Part shown: positions 44,545-52,982 of the stretch, piece after piece | Layout: every line of letters starts with the position of its first letter | Position numbering within the stretch: the first letter of the stretch is position 1 | Origin: CATOSP01 sp965237775 | Lineage (GTDB): Bacteria; Chloroflexota; Dehalococcoidia; Lucifugimonadales; UBA3495 | Direction of reading: 5' to 3' | Length of the DNA: 64,000 bases | Assembly (NCBI GenBank): GCA_965237775.1 | Contig: OZ250155.1 | Span: 2,356,001-2,420,000 of the forward strand | Made by a program: the position numbers and the translations under genes | The notes under the pieces: model-generated | What the model was told of the DNA's origin: nothing | Database searches by the model: none | What the model saw: only the letters and a program-made list of their open reading frames with translations

Positions 44545-46390
44545 AAGTCTGGCCGGAAACTGTCCATTTTGATGCCAGGGGTTATACTCCGGGGTATCAA
44601 AGATAGCGGAGCAAGGGAATGCTGGGAGAGCGATCGGATCAGAGGGGCTTCTGGGAGGCGGACCGGCTGTATCTGGACCACGTGGGTAAGGACACTTTCT
44701 ACGGCCTGTTGGCATCGTTGAGAGGCCAACTATTCCGGGACTCCGACTTCGCCGAGTTCTACCGCGCCGACAACGGCCGGGACAGCGTGCCGCCCAGCCT
44801 GCTGGCCACGGCGCTGCTGCTGCAGACCCACGACAAGGTGAGCGACGCCGAGGCCAAGGCCAGAGCCGACTTCGACATCCGCTGGAAAGTGGCGTTGGGA
44901 ATTGAGGTGGAGGACAGGCCCTTCGCCAAGAGCACGCTCCAGGTGTTCCGCGCCCAGTTGATTCTCCACGACAAGGTGCGGGCGGTGTTCGAGTCCAGCC
45001 TGCGGCTGGCCCGGGAGTCGGGCTACCTAAAAAAGCGCGGCATGCGGGTGGCGCTGGACACCACGAACATCCTGGGGCGGGGCGCCGTGAGGGACACCTT
45101 CAACCTGCTGGCGGACGGGATTGTGAAGCTGCTGCGGGCGCTGGCAGCCGTGGAGAGGTCCAATGTCAAAGGATGGGCCGAGGCCCAGGGGTACGGGCGG
45201 TACCTTGCATCCAGCATCAAGGGAGAGTCGGCCATCGACTGGTCCGACAAGGGGGCACGGGCGGGGTTGCTGGCCACGATTGTGGCTGACGCCGACCGTC
45301 TGTTGGAAGCAGGGCGGCAGGCGCAGGAGGCTCTGCCGGAGGGCAGCCCTGAGCGGCAGGGCATCGTCGCGGCGGCGGAGTTGCTGGGGCAGTTGCTGCT
45401 CCAGGATGTGGAGCGCACCGGCGACGGTATTGGTCTCAAGGACGGGGTGAGCAAGGACCGGATGGTGTCGGTGCATGACCCGGAGATGCGCCACGGCCAC
45501 AAGAGCAGCAGCCGTCGCTTCGACGGGCACAAGGCGGCGATTGTGGTGGACACCGATACCCAGCTCATTACTGCTGTGGAAGTATTGCCCGGCAACGCTC
45601 CGGACAACCTGGGGGCCTTGGAACTGGTGGAACGGAGCGAGGCCAATACCGGTGTGCCGGTGGAGGAGGCGCTGGGCGATGCCGCTTATGGCGACGGCGA
45701 TACCAGGCAGGCCTTCGCCGACGCGGGACGGACCCTGATTGCCCGGGTGCCGGGCCGTCCGAACCGGAAACACTTCCCGAAGGATGACTTCCGGATTGAC
45801 CTGGCGGCGGGAACCTGCACCTGTCCGGCGGGTCAGGTCACCCGGAAGCTGCTGCCGGCGGGGAAGCGGACCGGTTCCACGGGACGGACTCACCGGCTGC
45901 AAGCCTTCCGGTTCGATGCGGCGGTGTGCGGAGCCTGCCCGCTGCGCTCTCAATGCGTGGCCGGGTCATCGGGATTGGGGCGAACGGTCCAACTGCACCC
46001 GCAGGAGGCTTTGTTGCAGCAGGCCCGGGCCCTGCAGCAGAGCGAAGCCTTTGCCGGGTATTGTCAACGCCGGGTGGTGGTGGAGCACCGGCTGGCCCGG
46101 CTGGTGCAGCTGGGGATTCGCCAGGCCCGCTACTTCGGTCGGACCAAAACCCGGTTCCAGCTGTACCTGGCAGCCACGGTGGCCAACCTGACCCTGCTGG
46201 CGGGCAAAACCGGTTTGACAGGCGATATTGGTGGCGCTGCCATCGGCTACCGTGACGCCTGGGCCGGCGCCGACAGTGCTACAGCAACATTTGGTGCAAT
46301 CCGGCTCGGTCTGATTTGGCCGCTGGCGTTGCTGACGCCGGCCTTTCTGCCTAAAGCCCTCTTCTCAACCAAGGCTTTTCATCCGCATTT
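44545..46390 (+). mobile_element. IS1182-family insertion sequence
   Basis: An 1846-bp element bounded by CTAG on both sides (44541-44544 and 46391-46394), the 4-bp palindromic target duplication. The ends AAGTCTGGCCGGAAA and, inverted, AAATGCGGATGAAAA agree at 9 of 15 positions. It interrupts a minus-strand gene in the opposite orientation. The transposase has no stop of its own inside the element. Confidence 0.82.
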
Positions 46391-46394
46391 CTAG
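44619..46394 (+). CDS. IS1182-family transposase
   Basis: A 591-residue DDE transposase. The N-terminal domain has DSVPPSLLATALLLQ and AKSTLQVFRAQLI. The catalytic core includes RVALDTTNILGRGAVRDTF, SVHDPEMRHGHK, RRFDGHKAAIVVD and LGDAAYGDGDTRQAF. A cysteine cluster (CTCPAGQ, CGACPLRSQC) and the C-terminal VVEHRLARLVQLGIRQARYFG complete it. The last codons run to the element's edge and the TAG stop lies within the target-site CTAG. The frame is intact, so it may be active. Confidence 0.93.
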   Translation: MLGERSDQRGFWEADRLYLDHVGKDTFYGLLASLRGQLFRDSDFAEFYRADNGRDSVPPSLLATALLLQTHDKVSDAEAKARADFDIRWKVALGIEVEDRPFAKSTLQVFRAQLILHDKVRAVFESSLRLARESGYLKKRGMRVALDTTNILGRGAVRDTFNLLADGIVKLLRALAAVERSNVKGWAEAQGYGRYLASSIKGESAIDWSDKGARAGLLATIVADADRLLEAGRQAQEALPEGSPERQGIVAAAELLGQLLLQDVERTGDGIGLKDGVSKDRMVSVHDPEMRHGHKSSSRRFDGHKAAIVVDTDTQLITAVEVLPGNAPDNLGALELVERSEANTGVPVEEALGDAAYGDGDTRQAFADAGRTLIARVPGRPNRKHFPKDDFRIDLAAGTCTCPAGQVTRKLLPAGKRTGSTGRTHRLQAFRFDAAVCGACPLRSQCVAGSSGLGRTVQLHPQEALLQQARALQQSEAFAGYCQRRVVVEHRLARLVQLGIRQARYFGRTKTRFQLYLAATVANLTLLAGKTGLTGDIGGAAIGYRDAWAGADSATATFGAIRLGLIWPLALLTPAFLPKALFSTKAFHPHF

Positions 46395-47128
46395 GATGTC
46401 TGGAAAGATTACATGAATATCACGGCCCATCCATTTCTTAAAGATACCGACCCGTCCAGGGGCACGAACCGAGACAAAATCTGCATGTTTAGAACGTTGG
46501 GCCAGTATATCAACGTATTGAGTCGCCGATGGTGGTGCAGAGCAAACATAGCCGTGTCGGACTAAGATCCCTGCCGCCCGTTCGACGTTCGGGTGCCTCC
46601 ATTGCTTGCCAACTCCATGGGTGTTGCTCGGCTGTTCAACGTTGGTATCGGCCTCATGCCGTGAGGGCTCAGTAGAATCGGTCCTGCCACGTAGATGTCC
46701 TCCCATCGCTTTGAAATCCAAACCCAGAGCGAAGGGACTTAGCAATTCAAGCAAGACTTTGGACGGACTGCGACTGGAATAAGAACCACGTTCAATCCAA
46801 GACCAAGTTTTCAGCCAGTTCGTCGCGCCGCCGACAATTTCGACGAGGGTGTCGTGAGGCAACAAATACCAAGTTCCGCCGGCCTGGAAATTCATCCACA
46901 AATTCTGGCCAATATATTTTTTTCAATAGTTACGCGGGATTTTAGCTGTACCCGTAGGGTCGTGTTATCGCCAAAGCGATATGCCAGAAAGTCCGCGCCT
47001 AACCAGTCATCAGAGAGTTTGATACAGTTGAAACCGTAATCAGCCAAAATGGCCGCGGACTTTTGGAAATTGTAGATTTCCTTTTGCCGGCCATTGAGAA
47101 GTTCAGGGTCAATCCGTTGGAACCTCAT

Positions 47129-47598
47129 GCTGCCTCCTTCGACGGATTGTAGTCAGGTACTGTGCAAAGGATAAGGAAGGCAAAATGCCCGCCAAAATAA
47201 TAAGACCACAGATTCGAGGCATGTGCGCTGAAGGCCCACCCTCATGCTATATATGTAGGCGTTGTTCACAACTCCAGAATGAACCTTGACGTAAAGGTTC
47301 TTAATTTTGCCCAGCTAACCGGGTCTACCTTAAAGTACCCCACTAATTGGACAAAAGTGGAGCTAAGCCAGTTCGTAATACAGTACACTAAGGCCGGAAA
47401 TGGTGGGCCGTGCCGTACTGTGAGAACCCACGAGCTAAAGCCGGAAGTTAAGCGCTACCCGTGTCCCTCCTCCCGGGCACCACGGTATGGGGAGTGGATG
47501 GCCTTCGTCCAGACCCAGGCCAGAGCGAAGGAAGCTCGATTTATGGATGAGGACCGGTCCACTCTCTGAAATGATCCCAGGTTGTGCTGAACCGCGCC
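47129..47598. other. Probable left boundary of the integrated element
   Basis: About 470 bases without a convincing gene. 47401-47430 has a near-copy at 49342-49370 (see repeat entry). A segment near 47450 (CCGGAAGTTAAGCGC) matches a conserved 5S rRNA loop by 11 bases but nothing else of 5S rRNA is present. The host/element junction is expected here. Confidence 0.4.
47401..47430. repeat. Imperfect 30-bp repeat, left of serine recombinase
   Basis: Reads TGGTGGGCCGTGCCGTACTG then TGAGAACCCA. It matches 49342-49370 (TGGTGGGCAATGCGGTACTG, TCAGACCCA) at 25 of 29 aligned positions with one gap. The two copies bracket the recombinase gene and are candidate recombinase-binding or att sites. Confidence 0.5.
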
Positions 47599-49137
47599 TC
47601 AATCCGGGAATGGCAAGGATAGCGGGACTGTCGTCTGAATGTCGAACTCGCCACGTTCAAGAACCACAATGCGGTCGATCAAGAGCTCGATGAGTGCCCG
47701 CTTCTCCAGGACTGAGCTATCTTCGAGGCAGGCCCGGAATTCCTCCACCATCGCCTCGACACCGTACTCACCAGATGATGAGCTGTAGCGAGTGGCCATC
47801 TGGTCTATTTGTCTTATGGTCCGAAGTACCTCTTTCCGCAAGGTCCTCAACTGCTCTCGCCGGCTTCGCAGAAACGATACACTGGGGACTACGGTCTCCA
47901 ATGACGGCGACTGAGATTCCACGAGGTCATAGGTCGACTCCAGGCGTCGCTCGACCTCTTCTAGCGCGGTCTTGACCTGGTCCAGAACACTGGCGTAGTC
48001 ATTGTTGGTCGAGTTAATGTCGGCCGTAACCGAGGCAGCGATCCATGGGAAGCTCTCGGGAGTAGTGAACAACGCCGTGAGTCGGCGGAGAAACGCATTG
48101 TCGGTCACCTCCGCGTTGAGGTAGCTCGACTGGCAGGTGCCAGCGCCGAGGCGGTGCAATGTGCTGCACACGTAGTAGAAATACCGGCCACCCTTTGCCC
48201 CTTGGACCATATAGGGCCTGTTGCAGATGCCACATTGCAGCAACCCGCGCAGGAGAAATGTGGGCCGTGGCCGAGAGCGTTCTTTGTCCGGAGCTCTCTT
48301 TGCCAGGGCCTCTTGGACTTGCGCGAACATCTCCCTGGGCACGATGCCCGGCCAGGCACTCTCGACGCGCACGGGGGGAGGCGCGTTAGTTCGCGTTGGC
48401 CTCCGGCCCCACACCAGGGTACCGACACACGCCTCATTGGTCAGGACCCAGTCCAAGCTGGTCTTGACCCACCGTCTCCCCCTGTTGGTAATGCCCTGGT
48501 CGCTCAGGTCCTTGCCGATCTCCTTGACTCCTTTCCCGTCTAAGGATTCCCGGAATATGTACAGAACGGTGGCCGCCTCTATGGGGTCTACGTCCAGCGT
48601 GCTGCACATGCGGCCGTCACTGCCTTGGACCTTGACCTTCTTGTAGCCGAAGGGTGCCCGTGCACCGAAGAAGTTGCCGCGAAGGGCAGCCTCCCGCATC
48701 CCTCGCGCAACGTCCTCCGAGAGGTTCTCGGAGTAATACTCCACCAACCCCTCGATGATGGCTTCCATTAGCCTCCCGCTGGGAGTGTCATCCAAAGGCT
48801 CGCTGATCGAGACTAACCTAACTCCGCAGTCCCTGAGCCGTGCCTTGTATACCACCGCGTGTTCCTGGCGTCGACTGAACCTATCATGTTTCCACACCAG
48901 GATTGTCTTGAACTTTGGATTAGGGAGGCAGGCATCATGGATCATCCTGGAGAATCCGTCCCTACTGTCGACCCGTCCGCTCTCGGCCTCGTCGACGTAC
49001 TCGCCGACTAGCTCGTATCCATTCTTGATAGCCCAGTCGCGGACCGCCCGCTGCTGGCCCGAAACCGATAGGTCAACGTCCTGTCGGTCGCTAGACACCC
49101 TGCTGTAGCTCACCGCGCAGACCTGGGGTGAAGGCAT
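47599..49137 (-). CDS. Large serine recombinase
   Basis: A 512-residue large serine recombinase/integrase. The catalytic serine is in CAVSYSRVSSDRQD (S15), supporting residues are in VWKHDRFSRRQEH, and the recombinase domain follows (RAPFGYKKVKV, GRRWVKTSLDWVLTN). A zinc ribbon is visible as LLQCGICNRPY and CSTLHRLGAGTC, then a coiled segment (LEEVERRLESTYDLVESQ). ATG 49137 follows CAGGGAGATACAGCC. An upstream extension to 49371 lacks family similarity. It should integrate and excise the element that continues to the right edge. Confidence 0.93.
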   Translation of the reverse strand: MPSPQVCAVSYSRVSSDRQDVDLSVSGQQRAVRDWAIKNGYELVGEYVDEAESGRVDSRDGFSRMIHDACLPNPKFKTILVWKHDRFSRRQEHAVVYKARLRDCGVRLVSISEPLDDTPSGRLMEAIIEGLVEYYSENLSEDVARGMREAALRGNFFGARAPFGYKKVKVQGSDGRMCSTLDVDPIEAATVLYIFRESLDGKGVKEIGKDLSDQGITNRGRRWVKTSLDWVLTNEACVGTLVWGRRPTRTNAPPPVRVESAWPGIVPREMFAQVQEALAKRAPDKERSRPRPTFLLRGLLQCGICNRPYMVQGAKGGRYFYYVCSTLHRLGAGTCQSSYLNAEVTDNAFLRRLTALFTTPESFPWIAASVTADINSTNNDYASVLDQVKTALEEVERRLESTYDLVESQSPSLETVVPSVSFLRSRREQLRTLRKEVLRTIRQIDQMATRYSSSSGEYGVEAMVEEFRACLEDSSVLEKRALIELLIDRIVVLERGEFDIQTTVPLSLPFPD

Positions 49138-49341
49138 GGCTGTATCTCCCTGCTGCAGTATCCCCCGCCCCACTCGGAGGTTAAGTGTGGACAAGATGTG
49201 AGGTGCTTGCATTGATTCTGCGAGCGAGTAGAGCGCAATGTGGAGGCGCGGCCGCCGGTCGCCGCAAGTGCTGCGGTTAGGCGCTACCTTGGCCGGGGCC
49301 TCTGCCGACGTGGCAATCAACCATCTTGATTTTGTGCAACT

Positions 49342-49370
49342 TGGTGGGCAATGCGGTACTGTCAGACCCA
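49342..49370. repeat. Imperfect 30-bp repeat, right of serine recombinase
   Basis: Partner of 47401-47430 in direct orientation. Located about 200 bases upstream of the recombinase start. Confidence 0.5.
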
Positions 49371-49440
49371 AAAAAATAAAAGTAATGGGTTCCCGCGCAC
49401 TATTTAATTACCACGTATAGGTCTCTAAGGGACCTTAAAA

Positions 49441-49479
49441 GGGGGGGGCGTTTTGTTCCCCCCCCTGAGGCGTTTTTTT
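49441..49479 (+). terminator. G8/C8 hairpin with T7 tail
   Basis: Eight G (49441-49448), a 9-base loop and eight C (49458-49465), then TGAGGCG and seven T (49473-49479). It reads as a rightward intrinsic terminator placed upstream of the element genes, where it could insulate them from outside transcription. Confidence 0.65.
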
Positions 49480-49598
49480 CCCACTCCTTACCCCTGGCTG
49501 CGGTTTGGTGTATATAAACCTCTATCTAGAGTGGCCGTCCAGCCGGAGCAGTCCTTCCGGCGGGCGCAATCCGGACTTTGGAATATTGAGAGGTTGCT

Positions 49599-50456
49599 AT
49601 GAATATGGGCGGCAAGATCACCCAAGTTATCGCGGGCCTGATCCTTCTCATCCTGCCCTTCTTCCTATACGGAGTCCAGGTCAACGCCGCGTCGAACCTG
49701 ATGATGCGATTCGTAGATTCGTGCCAGGGCTACGAGGGGACCCGCTTCACCGAGGTTTACTATGCAGTCACTTCGGAGCCCGCGACCGCCAACATCTACT
49801 GGTACGCCCCATCATCGGGGATTTTCGGGGGAGCGGGCATCCCGGTCACAAGGAGCGGGAACAACTGCCAAATTGCTGAGACCGTGACCGGTGACGCCAC
49901 CGGTTTGGTGGCCGGATCGGCGACGCTGTACTCCAGCCGAGGGGAGAACATCAAGGCCGTGACCGTTGCGACGGCGGGGACCATTCCCGCCGCCACCGAC
50001 CTGGTAACGGCCAACAGCAACGGCGCGGGTTGGCACGCCGTTCCCTCGGTCATGCAAACCTTCGGGGCCGTGACCCGCCTGGTGATCAGCCTCATGCCGC
50101 TGCTCCTGACCGCCTCGATGATCACGGTTGCCGCTGTCAGCCTGGTACACCTGGGGCGGGGCGGGGCGGAAAGCATATCCAGTGGGATCATGACGGCCCT
50201 GATGGGTCTGGTGTTGGGGCTCGTCACCCTCTTCGTGACGAGCCCGATCTTTGACCCCATCATCGTGGCCGCCCAGGTCAACAGCTCCGGGGCGCAGTCC
50301 GCGACAGTCCAGTTTGGGAGTGTCAGCGGGATTATCTTCAGCCTTATCCCGCTGGTCCTGGTCTCGGGCACCCTGGGCCTAATAGGAGGCGGACTCTACG
50401 GCCACTTCTCCGGCAACCGGGGCGGCGGCGGCGGCGGCACGGCGCTGGACTTCTAG
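49599..50456 (+). CDS. Element-encoded membrane protein with signal-like N-terminus
   Basis: A 285-residue protein of no recognised family. An N-terminal hydrophobic segment (IAGLILLILPFFLYG) resembles a signal anchor. Residues 35-160 are a Thr/Ser/Gly-rich extracytoplasmic part with two cysteines (DSCQGYEG and NNCQIAE). Three further hydrophobic segments follow (VISLMPLLLTASMITVAAVS, ALMGLVLGLVTLFVTS, IIFSLIPLVLVSGTLGLIGGG) and a Gly-rich end. The start follows GAGAGGTTGCT. First gene of the rightward element operon, possibly part of a transfer or virion apparatus by position. Confidence 0.75.
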   Translation: MNMGGKITQVIAGLILLILPFFLYGVQVNAASNLMMRFVDSCQGYEGTRFTEVYYAVTSEPATANIYWYAPSSGIFGGAGIPVTRSGNNCQIAETVTGDATGLVAGSATLYSSRGENIKAVTVATAGTIPAATDLVTANSNGAGWHAVPSVMQTFGAVTRLVISLMPLLLTASMITVAAVSLVHLGRGGAESISSGIMTALMGLVLGLVTLFVTSPIFDPIIVAAQVNSSGAQSATVQFGSVSGIIFSLIPLVLVSGTLGLIGGGLYGHFSGNRGGGGGGTALDF

Positions 50457-50528
50457 GGAGTCGTTAAGGCGCGGGGCGGTCGTATCCCCGCGCCTGGAGA
50501 GACCCCAAACCGGCATAGGAGAATTAAG

Positions 50529-50678
50529 GTGAAGGCAGCAACGAAGAAGCCCAAAACCAAGGCAGTTGGGCATAAGGTGACGAAGAAGCCCACAGGCTGC
50601 ATGGTGCCTGTGGGCAAAATGAACGGAAAGACGCTGTACCAGCGCAAGTCCAAACCGAAGACGCAGGGGAAGAAGTAG
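50529..50678 (+). CDS. 49-aa lysine-rich protein
   Basis: A very short frame with GTG start at 50529 after ATAGGAG. It contains about 16 lysines (KKPKTKAVGHKVTKKPTG and RKSKPKTQGKK) and ends 25 bases before the ATPase gene. Basic tails of this kind occur in nucleic-acid-binding proteins of phages and plasmids. Good ribosome site and operon position support it being real. Confidence 0.55.
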   Translation: MKAATKKPKTKAVGHKVTKKPTGCMVPVGKMNGKTLYQRKSKPKTQGKK

Positions 50679-50702
50679 CCCGCACTCCGGGAGCTGCGCC
50701 GC

Positions 50703-51896
50703 ATGATGGAAGTTACAGAGGCCCGTGATACAGAGGTCCATTATCTCGAAGTCACGAAAGATATGTTCTTCGACATGGAGCCCGACGAGCTGGGGCGAGA
50801 CATCTTCAGCGCCGAGGTCCGGTATAAGGAATGGGTGGCCACCGAGGCCATCCATCACTTTGCGAGAAAGGCCGAGATTTACAAGCAGGACCTGGGCCAC
50901 GAGTTTCAGATATGGTCCGGCCCGCCGGGCAGCGGCAAGACGTCGAGCATGGTGACCTACGCAAGAAAGCTGTACCGCCTGGGGTGGAACGTGGCCAGCG
51001 TGAAGGGCGGGATCATGTTCGGGGTCAGTATCAGCACTAAGGCTGCCTACGTTTTCTCCGATTCCCTTGAGCCCGGCACGGTGCTGCTCATCCCGGAGAT
51101 ACACACCCTGATGGGGCGGTACAACGACCAGTCACAGCGGCAACAGGCATTCATGGAAGCGACGACGGCGGTGCGGAAAGAGGGGCTGAAGATTCTTGGG
51201 GACAGCGCGGGCGAGGACCTGATCAGCCCCGCCGCGAAGCTGGCCACCGATTGCCTGGTGTACCCGGAGCAAAAGCCGCCCTTGCGCGTGGTGCAGGGGG
51301 AAAGGCAGCCTGGAGGACACCGCTGGCCGGACTTCTGCTATATCCAGGAAAACCGCCTGGTCAATCCCTTCCCCAGCAAATTCAGGGGAGCCGATCCTGA
51401 GTATGGGCTCGTGCCCGTGAAGCAGACCTACACCCACCGCAAAAGGCTCAAGCCTGGCGAGGTTTACGATGCCTGCAAACTGTATGACACCTTCCAGCGG
51501 GTGCCGATTCTACAGGGGGCGAACATCGACGCCAAGAGCATGCGGGATATTCACAACGCGCTGATGGATGGGAAAGCCGGGGACGAAGGGACCGGCGGCA
51601 CTGTGATAGACATGCAGGGGTTGTTTTCGGACCTGGTCGACGACGGGGCGTTCAACAGCAGGATAGACGCGCTGATAGAGAAGAACCGGGACAAGCTGGC
51701 GCGGGGGAAGCAGAAGGTCGGCCCCAAGGCCAGCGCCCAGGAGATAGCGGCATTGATGTCAGCCAAGGCCGCCGTCGAGATCACCCCAACGGAAGTACGG
51801 TCCTGGTTGCGGCGAACGTCTCCACAAGCCGTAACCACACAAGGGGATATCAAGCTGGACCTTCTGCTGGAAGAAATTGATTGGTGGGCTGACTAA
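50703..51896 (+). CDS. P-loop ATPase, Zot/DNA-packaging-like
   Basis: A 397-residue ATPase. Walker A is WSGPPGSGKTSSM (residues 71-83) and a Walker-B-like strand is TVLLIPEIHTLMG (about 126-137). Between and after them the sequence resembles Zot/FtsK-HerA-type packaging and transfer ATPases only in outline. The C-terminal 100 residues are helical and charged (GAFNSRIDALIEKNRDKLAR). Located directly after a membrane protein and a basic peptide, it may power DNA export. Assignment by motif only. Confidence 0.7.
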   Translation: MMEVTEARDTEVHYLEVTKDMFFDMEPDELGRDIFSAEVRYKEWVATEAIHHFARKAEIYKQDLGHEFQIWSGPPGSGKTSSMVTYARKLYRLGWNVASVKGGIMFGVSISTKAAYVFSDSLEPGTVLLIPEIHTLMGRYNDQSQRQQAFMEATTAVRKEGLKILGDSAGEDLISPAAKLATDCLVYPEQKPPLRVVQGERQPGGHRWPDFCYIQENRLVNPFPSKFRGADPEYGLVPVKQTYTHRKRLKPGEVYDACKLYDTFQRVPILQGANIDAKSMRDIHNALMDGKAGDEGTGGTVIDMQGLFSDLVDDGAFNSRIDALIEKNRDKLARGKQKVGPKASAQEIAALMSAKAAVEITPTEVRSWLRRTSPQAVTTQGDIKLDLLLEEIDWWAD

Positions 51897-51956
51897 TGGC
51901 AGGGCGGCAATTAAAATCATGGCCAACCAACCAGGTAAGGAGGCCGGCCATGACGA

Positions 51957-52058
51957 ATGAACAGGGTGACATGCAACCCTCTGGCGATGACCTCGGCACC
52001 GGAGATAGCGGTATCCGTCGCACTTTACTACGGCAAGGACTCGGAGCATGGCGGCTGA
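51957..52058 (+). CDS. 33-aa overlapping peptide frame
   Basis: A short frame beginning MNRVTCNPLAMTSAPEI and ending KDSEHGG whose stop (52056-52058) overlaps the ATG of the next small gene at 52048. Its own ATG overlaps the TGA of an even shorter frame (MANQPGKEAGHDE). Chained overlaps hint at coupled small proteins but direct evidence is weak. Confidence 0.3.
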   Translation: MNRVTCNPLAMTSAPEIAVSVALYYGKDSEHGG

Positions 52059-52191
52059 AAAAGAGATCGGTCAAGCAACATCCACGGTCGGGTATGGAGA
52101 CGGGAAGGGGGAGTCGGAGGCAAAGAGCTACGAAGACTCCCCCTTCTTCGTGGACAGGCCCCACAACCTGGGCCTGTGGAAGGTTGACTAA
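52048..52191 (+). CDS. 47-aa acidic protein
   Basis: Frame from ATG 52048 (preceded by CTCGGAGC) to TAA 52189-52191, immediately before the lipoprotein ATG at 52193. Composition is coding-like: MAAEKEIGQATSTVGYGDGK then SYEDSPFFVDRP and LGLWKVD. No family recognised. The tight 1-base gap to the next gene suggests translational coupling. Confidence 0.5.
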   Translation: MAAEKEIGQATSTVGYGDGKGESEAKSYEDSPFFVDRPHNLGLWKVD

Positions 52192-52192
52192 C

Positions 52193-52966
52193 ATGCGTTC
52201 AGTGCTGCTTGCCATGGTGGTTCTGGTGATAACCGCCTTGGCCTGTACCTCTCCTGCCTTCCAACCTGGAGAGCGGGCATATGTCCATCAGATAGTCAGA
52301 GACATGATGAACGAAGGGTTAGCGAATCTTGGTCAGCCAGCCGCCACCGAGACCGAGTACAACGCGACATGTACGCTTCTGAGGAAGCATGAATGGGACC
52401 TGGTCGAGTCCGTCACTGACCCTGACGCTACCACCCGGACTAGCACCCTGGCGGGGGCGTTGATTGGGACTACCGAGCAGTTGAAGGGCATTCAGGAAGA
52501 GCGCGGCTATCCTGAGTATTCTCTGGCCCATTTCTGCGAGGACGTGACTGGCACACCGCACCCCACCACACCCGCCACCTTGCCTGCGACGGCTCCGCCT
52601 TCCAAGGGGGGTACGCCTCAACCAACTCACACACCGCACCCCACCACACCCTCCATCCTTCCCACCTTCCAACCGGGACAGCGGGAACATATTTACAGGG
52701 GCGTCAAAGACATGGTGTCCGATACCTTAGCCGAACTTGGACAGCCCGCCGCCACCGAAGCCGAGTACAGGGCTACATGCACCCTTCTGAGGAAACACGA
52801 TTGGGAGTTGTTTGACTTGTTCTCGGACCCTGACGCTACCCTCCAGACTAGCGGCATTGCGGGGGCGTTGGTGGGAGGGTTCAAGGAGTTGACCCGAATT
52901 CAGGAAGAGCGCGGCTTGGCTGTGTATTCTCTGGCTCATTTCTGCGAGGACGTGCTGGAGCAGTGA
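52193..52966 (+). CDS. Lipoprotein with a duplicated cysteine-containing domain
   Basis: A 257-residue predicted lipoprotein. The signal MRSVLLAMVVLVITALACTS ends in a lipobox (ALAC). Two homologous domains of about 95 residues follow, each with FQPG, LGQPAATE, ATCTLLRKH, DPDAT and YSLAHFCEDV, separated by a Pro/Thr-rich linker (HPTTPATLPATAP, QPTHTPHPTTPS). Two conserved cysteines per domain could form a disulfide outside the membrane. ATG 52193 is chosen because it begins the signal. Upstream in-frame codons are the other small genes read out of frame. Unknown family, possibly surface exclusion or adhesion. Confidence 0.75.
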   Translation: MRSVLLAMVVLVITALACTSPAFQPGERAYVHQIVRDMMNEGLANLGQPAATETEYNATCTLLRKHEWDLVESVTDPDATTRTSTLAGALIGTTEQLKGIQEERGYPEYSLAHFCEDVTGTPHPTTPATLPATAPPSKGGTPQPTHTPHPTTPSILPTFQPGQREHIYRGVKDMVSDTLAELGQPAATEAEYRATCTLLRKHDWELFDLFSDPDATLQTSGIAGALVGGFKELTRIQEERGLAVYSLAHFCEDVLEQ

Positions 52967-52982
52967 AGAGGAGTGACAACTG

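Larger units (their letters stand above)
44371..47128 (-). pseudogene. Double nuclease-like gene split by IS1182 and a frameshift
   Basis: Removing the IS1182 element (44545-46390 plus one CTAG) rejoins IFPDIL to GVWYLIPHDELV in frame, and ignoring a one-base slip at an A7 run (46917-46923) rejoins RVTIEK to IGQNLWMNF. The result is about 300 residues in two similar halves. Half 1 has GADFLAYRFG and VQLKSR, a PD-(D/E)XK-like pattern, then WYLLPHDTLVEIVG and RGSYSSRSPS. Half 2 repeats this as WYLIPHDELVKLVG and RGGYSSASPS but reads VSVRAPGR where half 1 has VQLKSR, so its catalytic lysine is gone. Start ATG 47128, stop 44371. Function unknown, defence-like or intron-endonuclease-like folds are possible. 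Confidence 0.8.
49138..49598. other. Intergenic region between recombinase and element operon
   Basis: About 460 bases separating the leftward recombinase from the rightward element genes. It holds the right-hand 30-bp repeat (49342-49370), AT-rich sequence to 49440, and a strong G8/C8 hairpin with a T-run (49441-49479). Promoters for both directions are expected but none is clear. Confidence 0.4.

Noticed and set aside
47440..47520. Possible 5S rRNA (CCGGAAGTTAAGCGC)
   Set aside because: Only about 11 bases match a conserved 5S loop. The terminal helix and the rest of the consensus are missing.
47279..47569. 96-codon frame left of the recombinase
   Set aside because: No coding-like composition, no ribosome site, and it overlaps the suspected att repeat.
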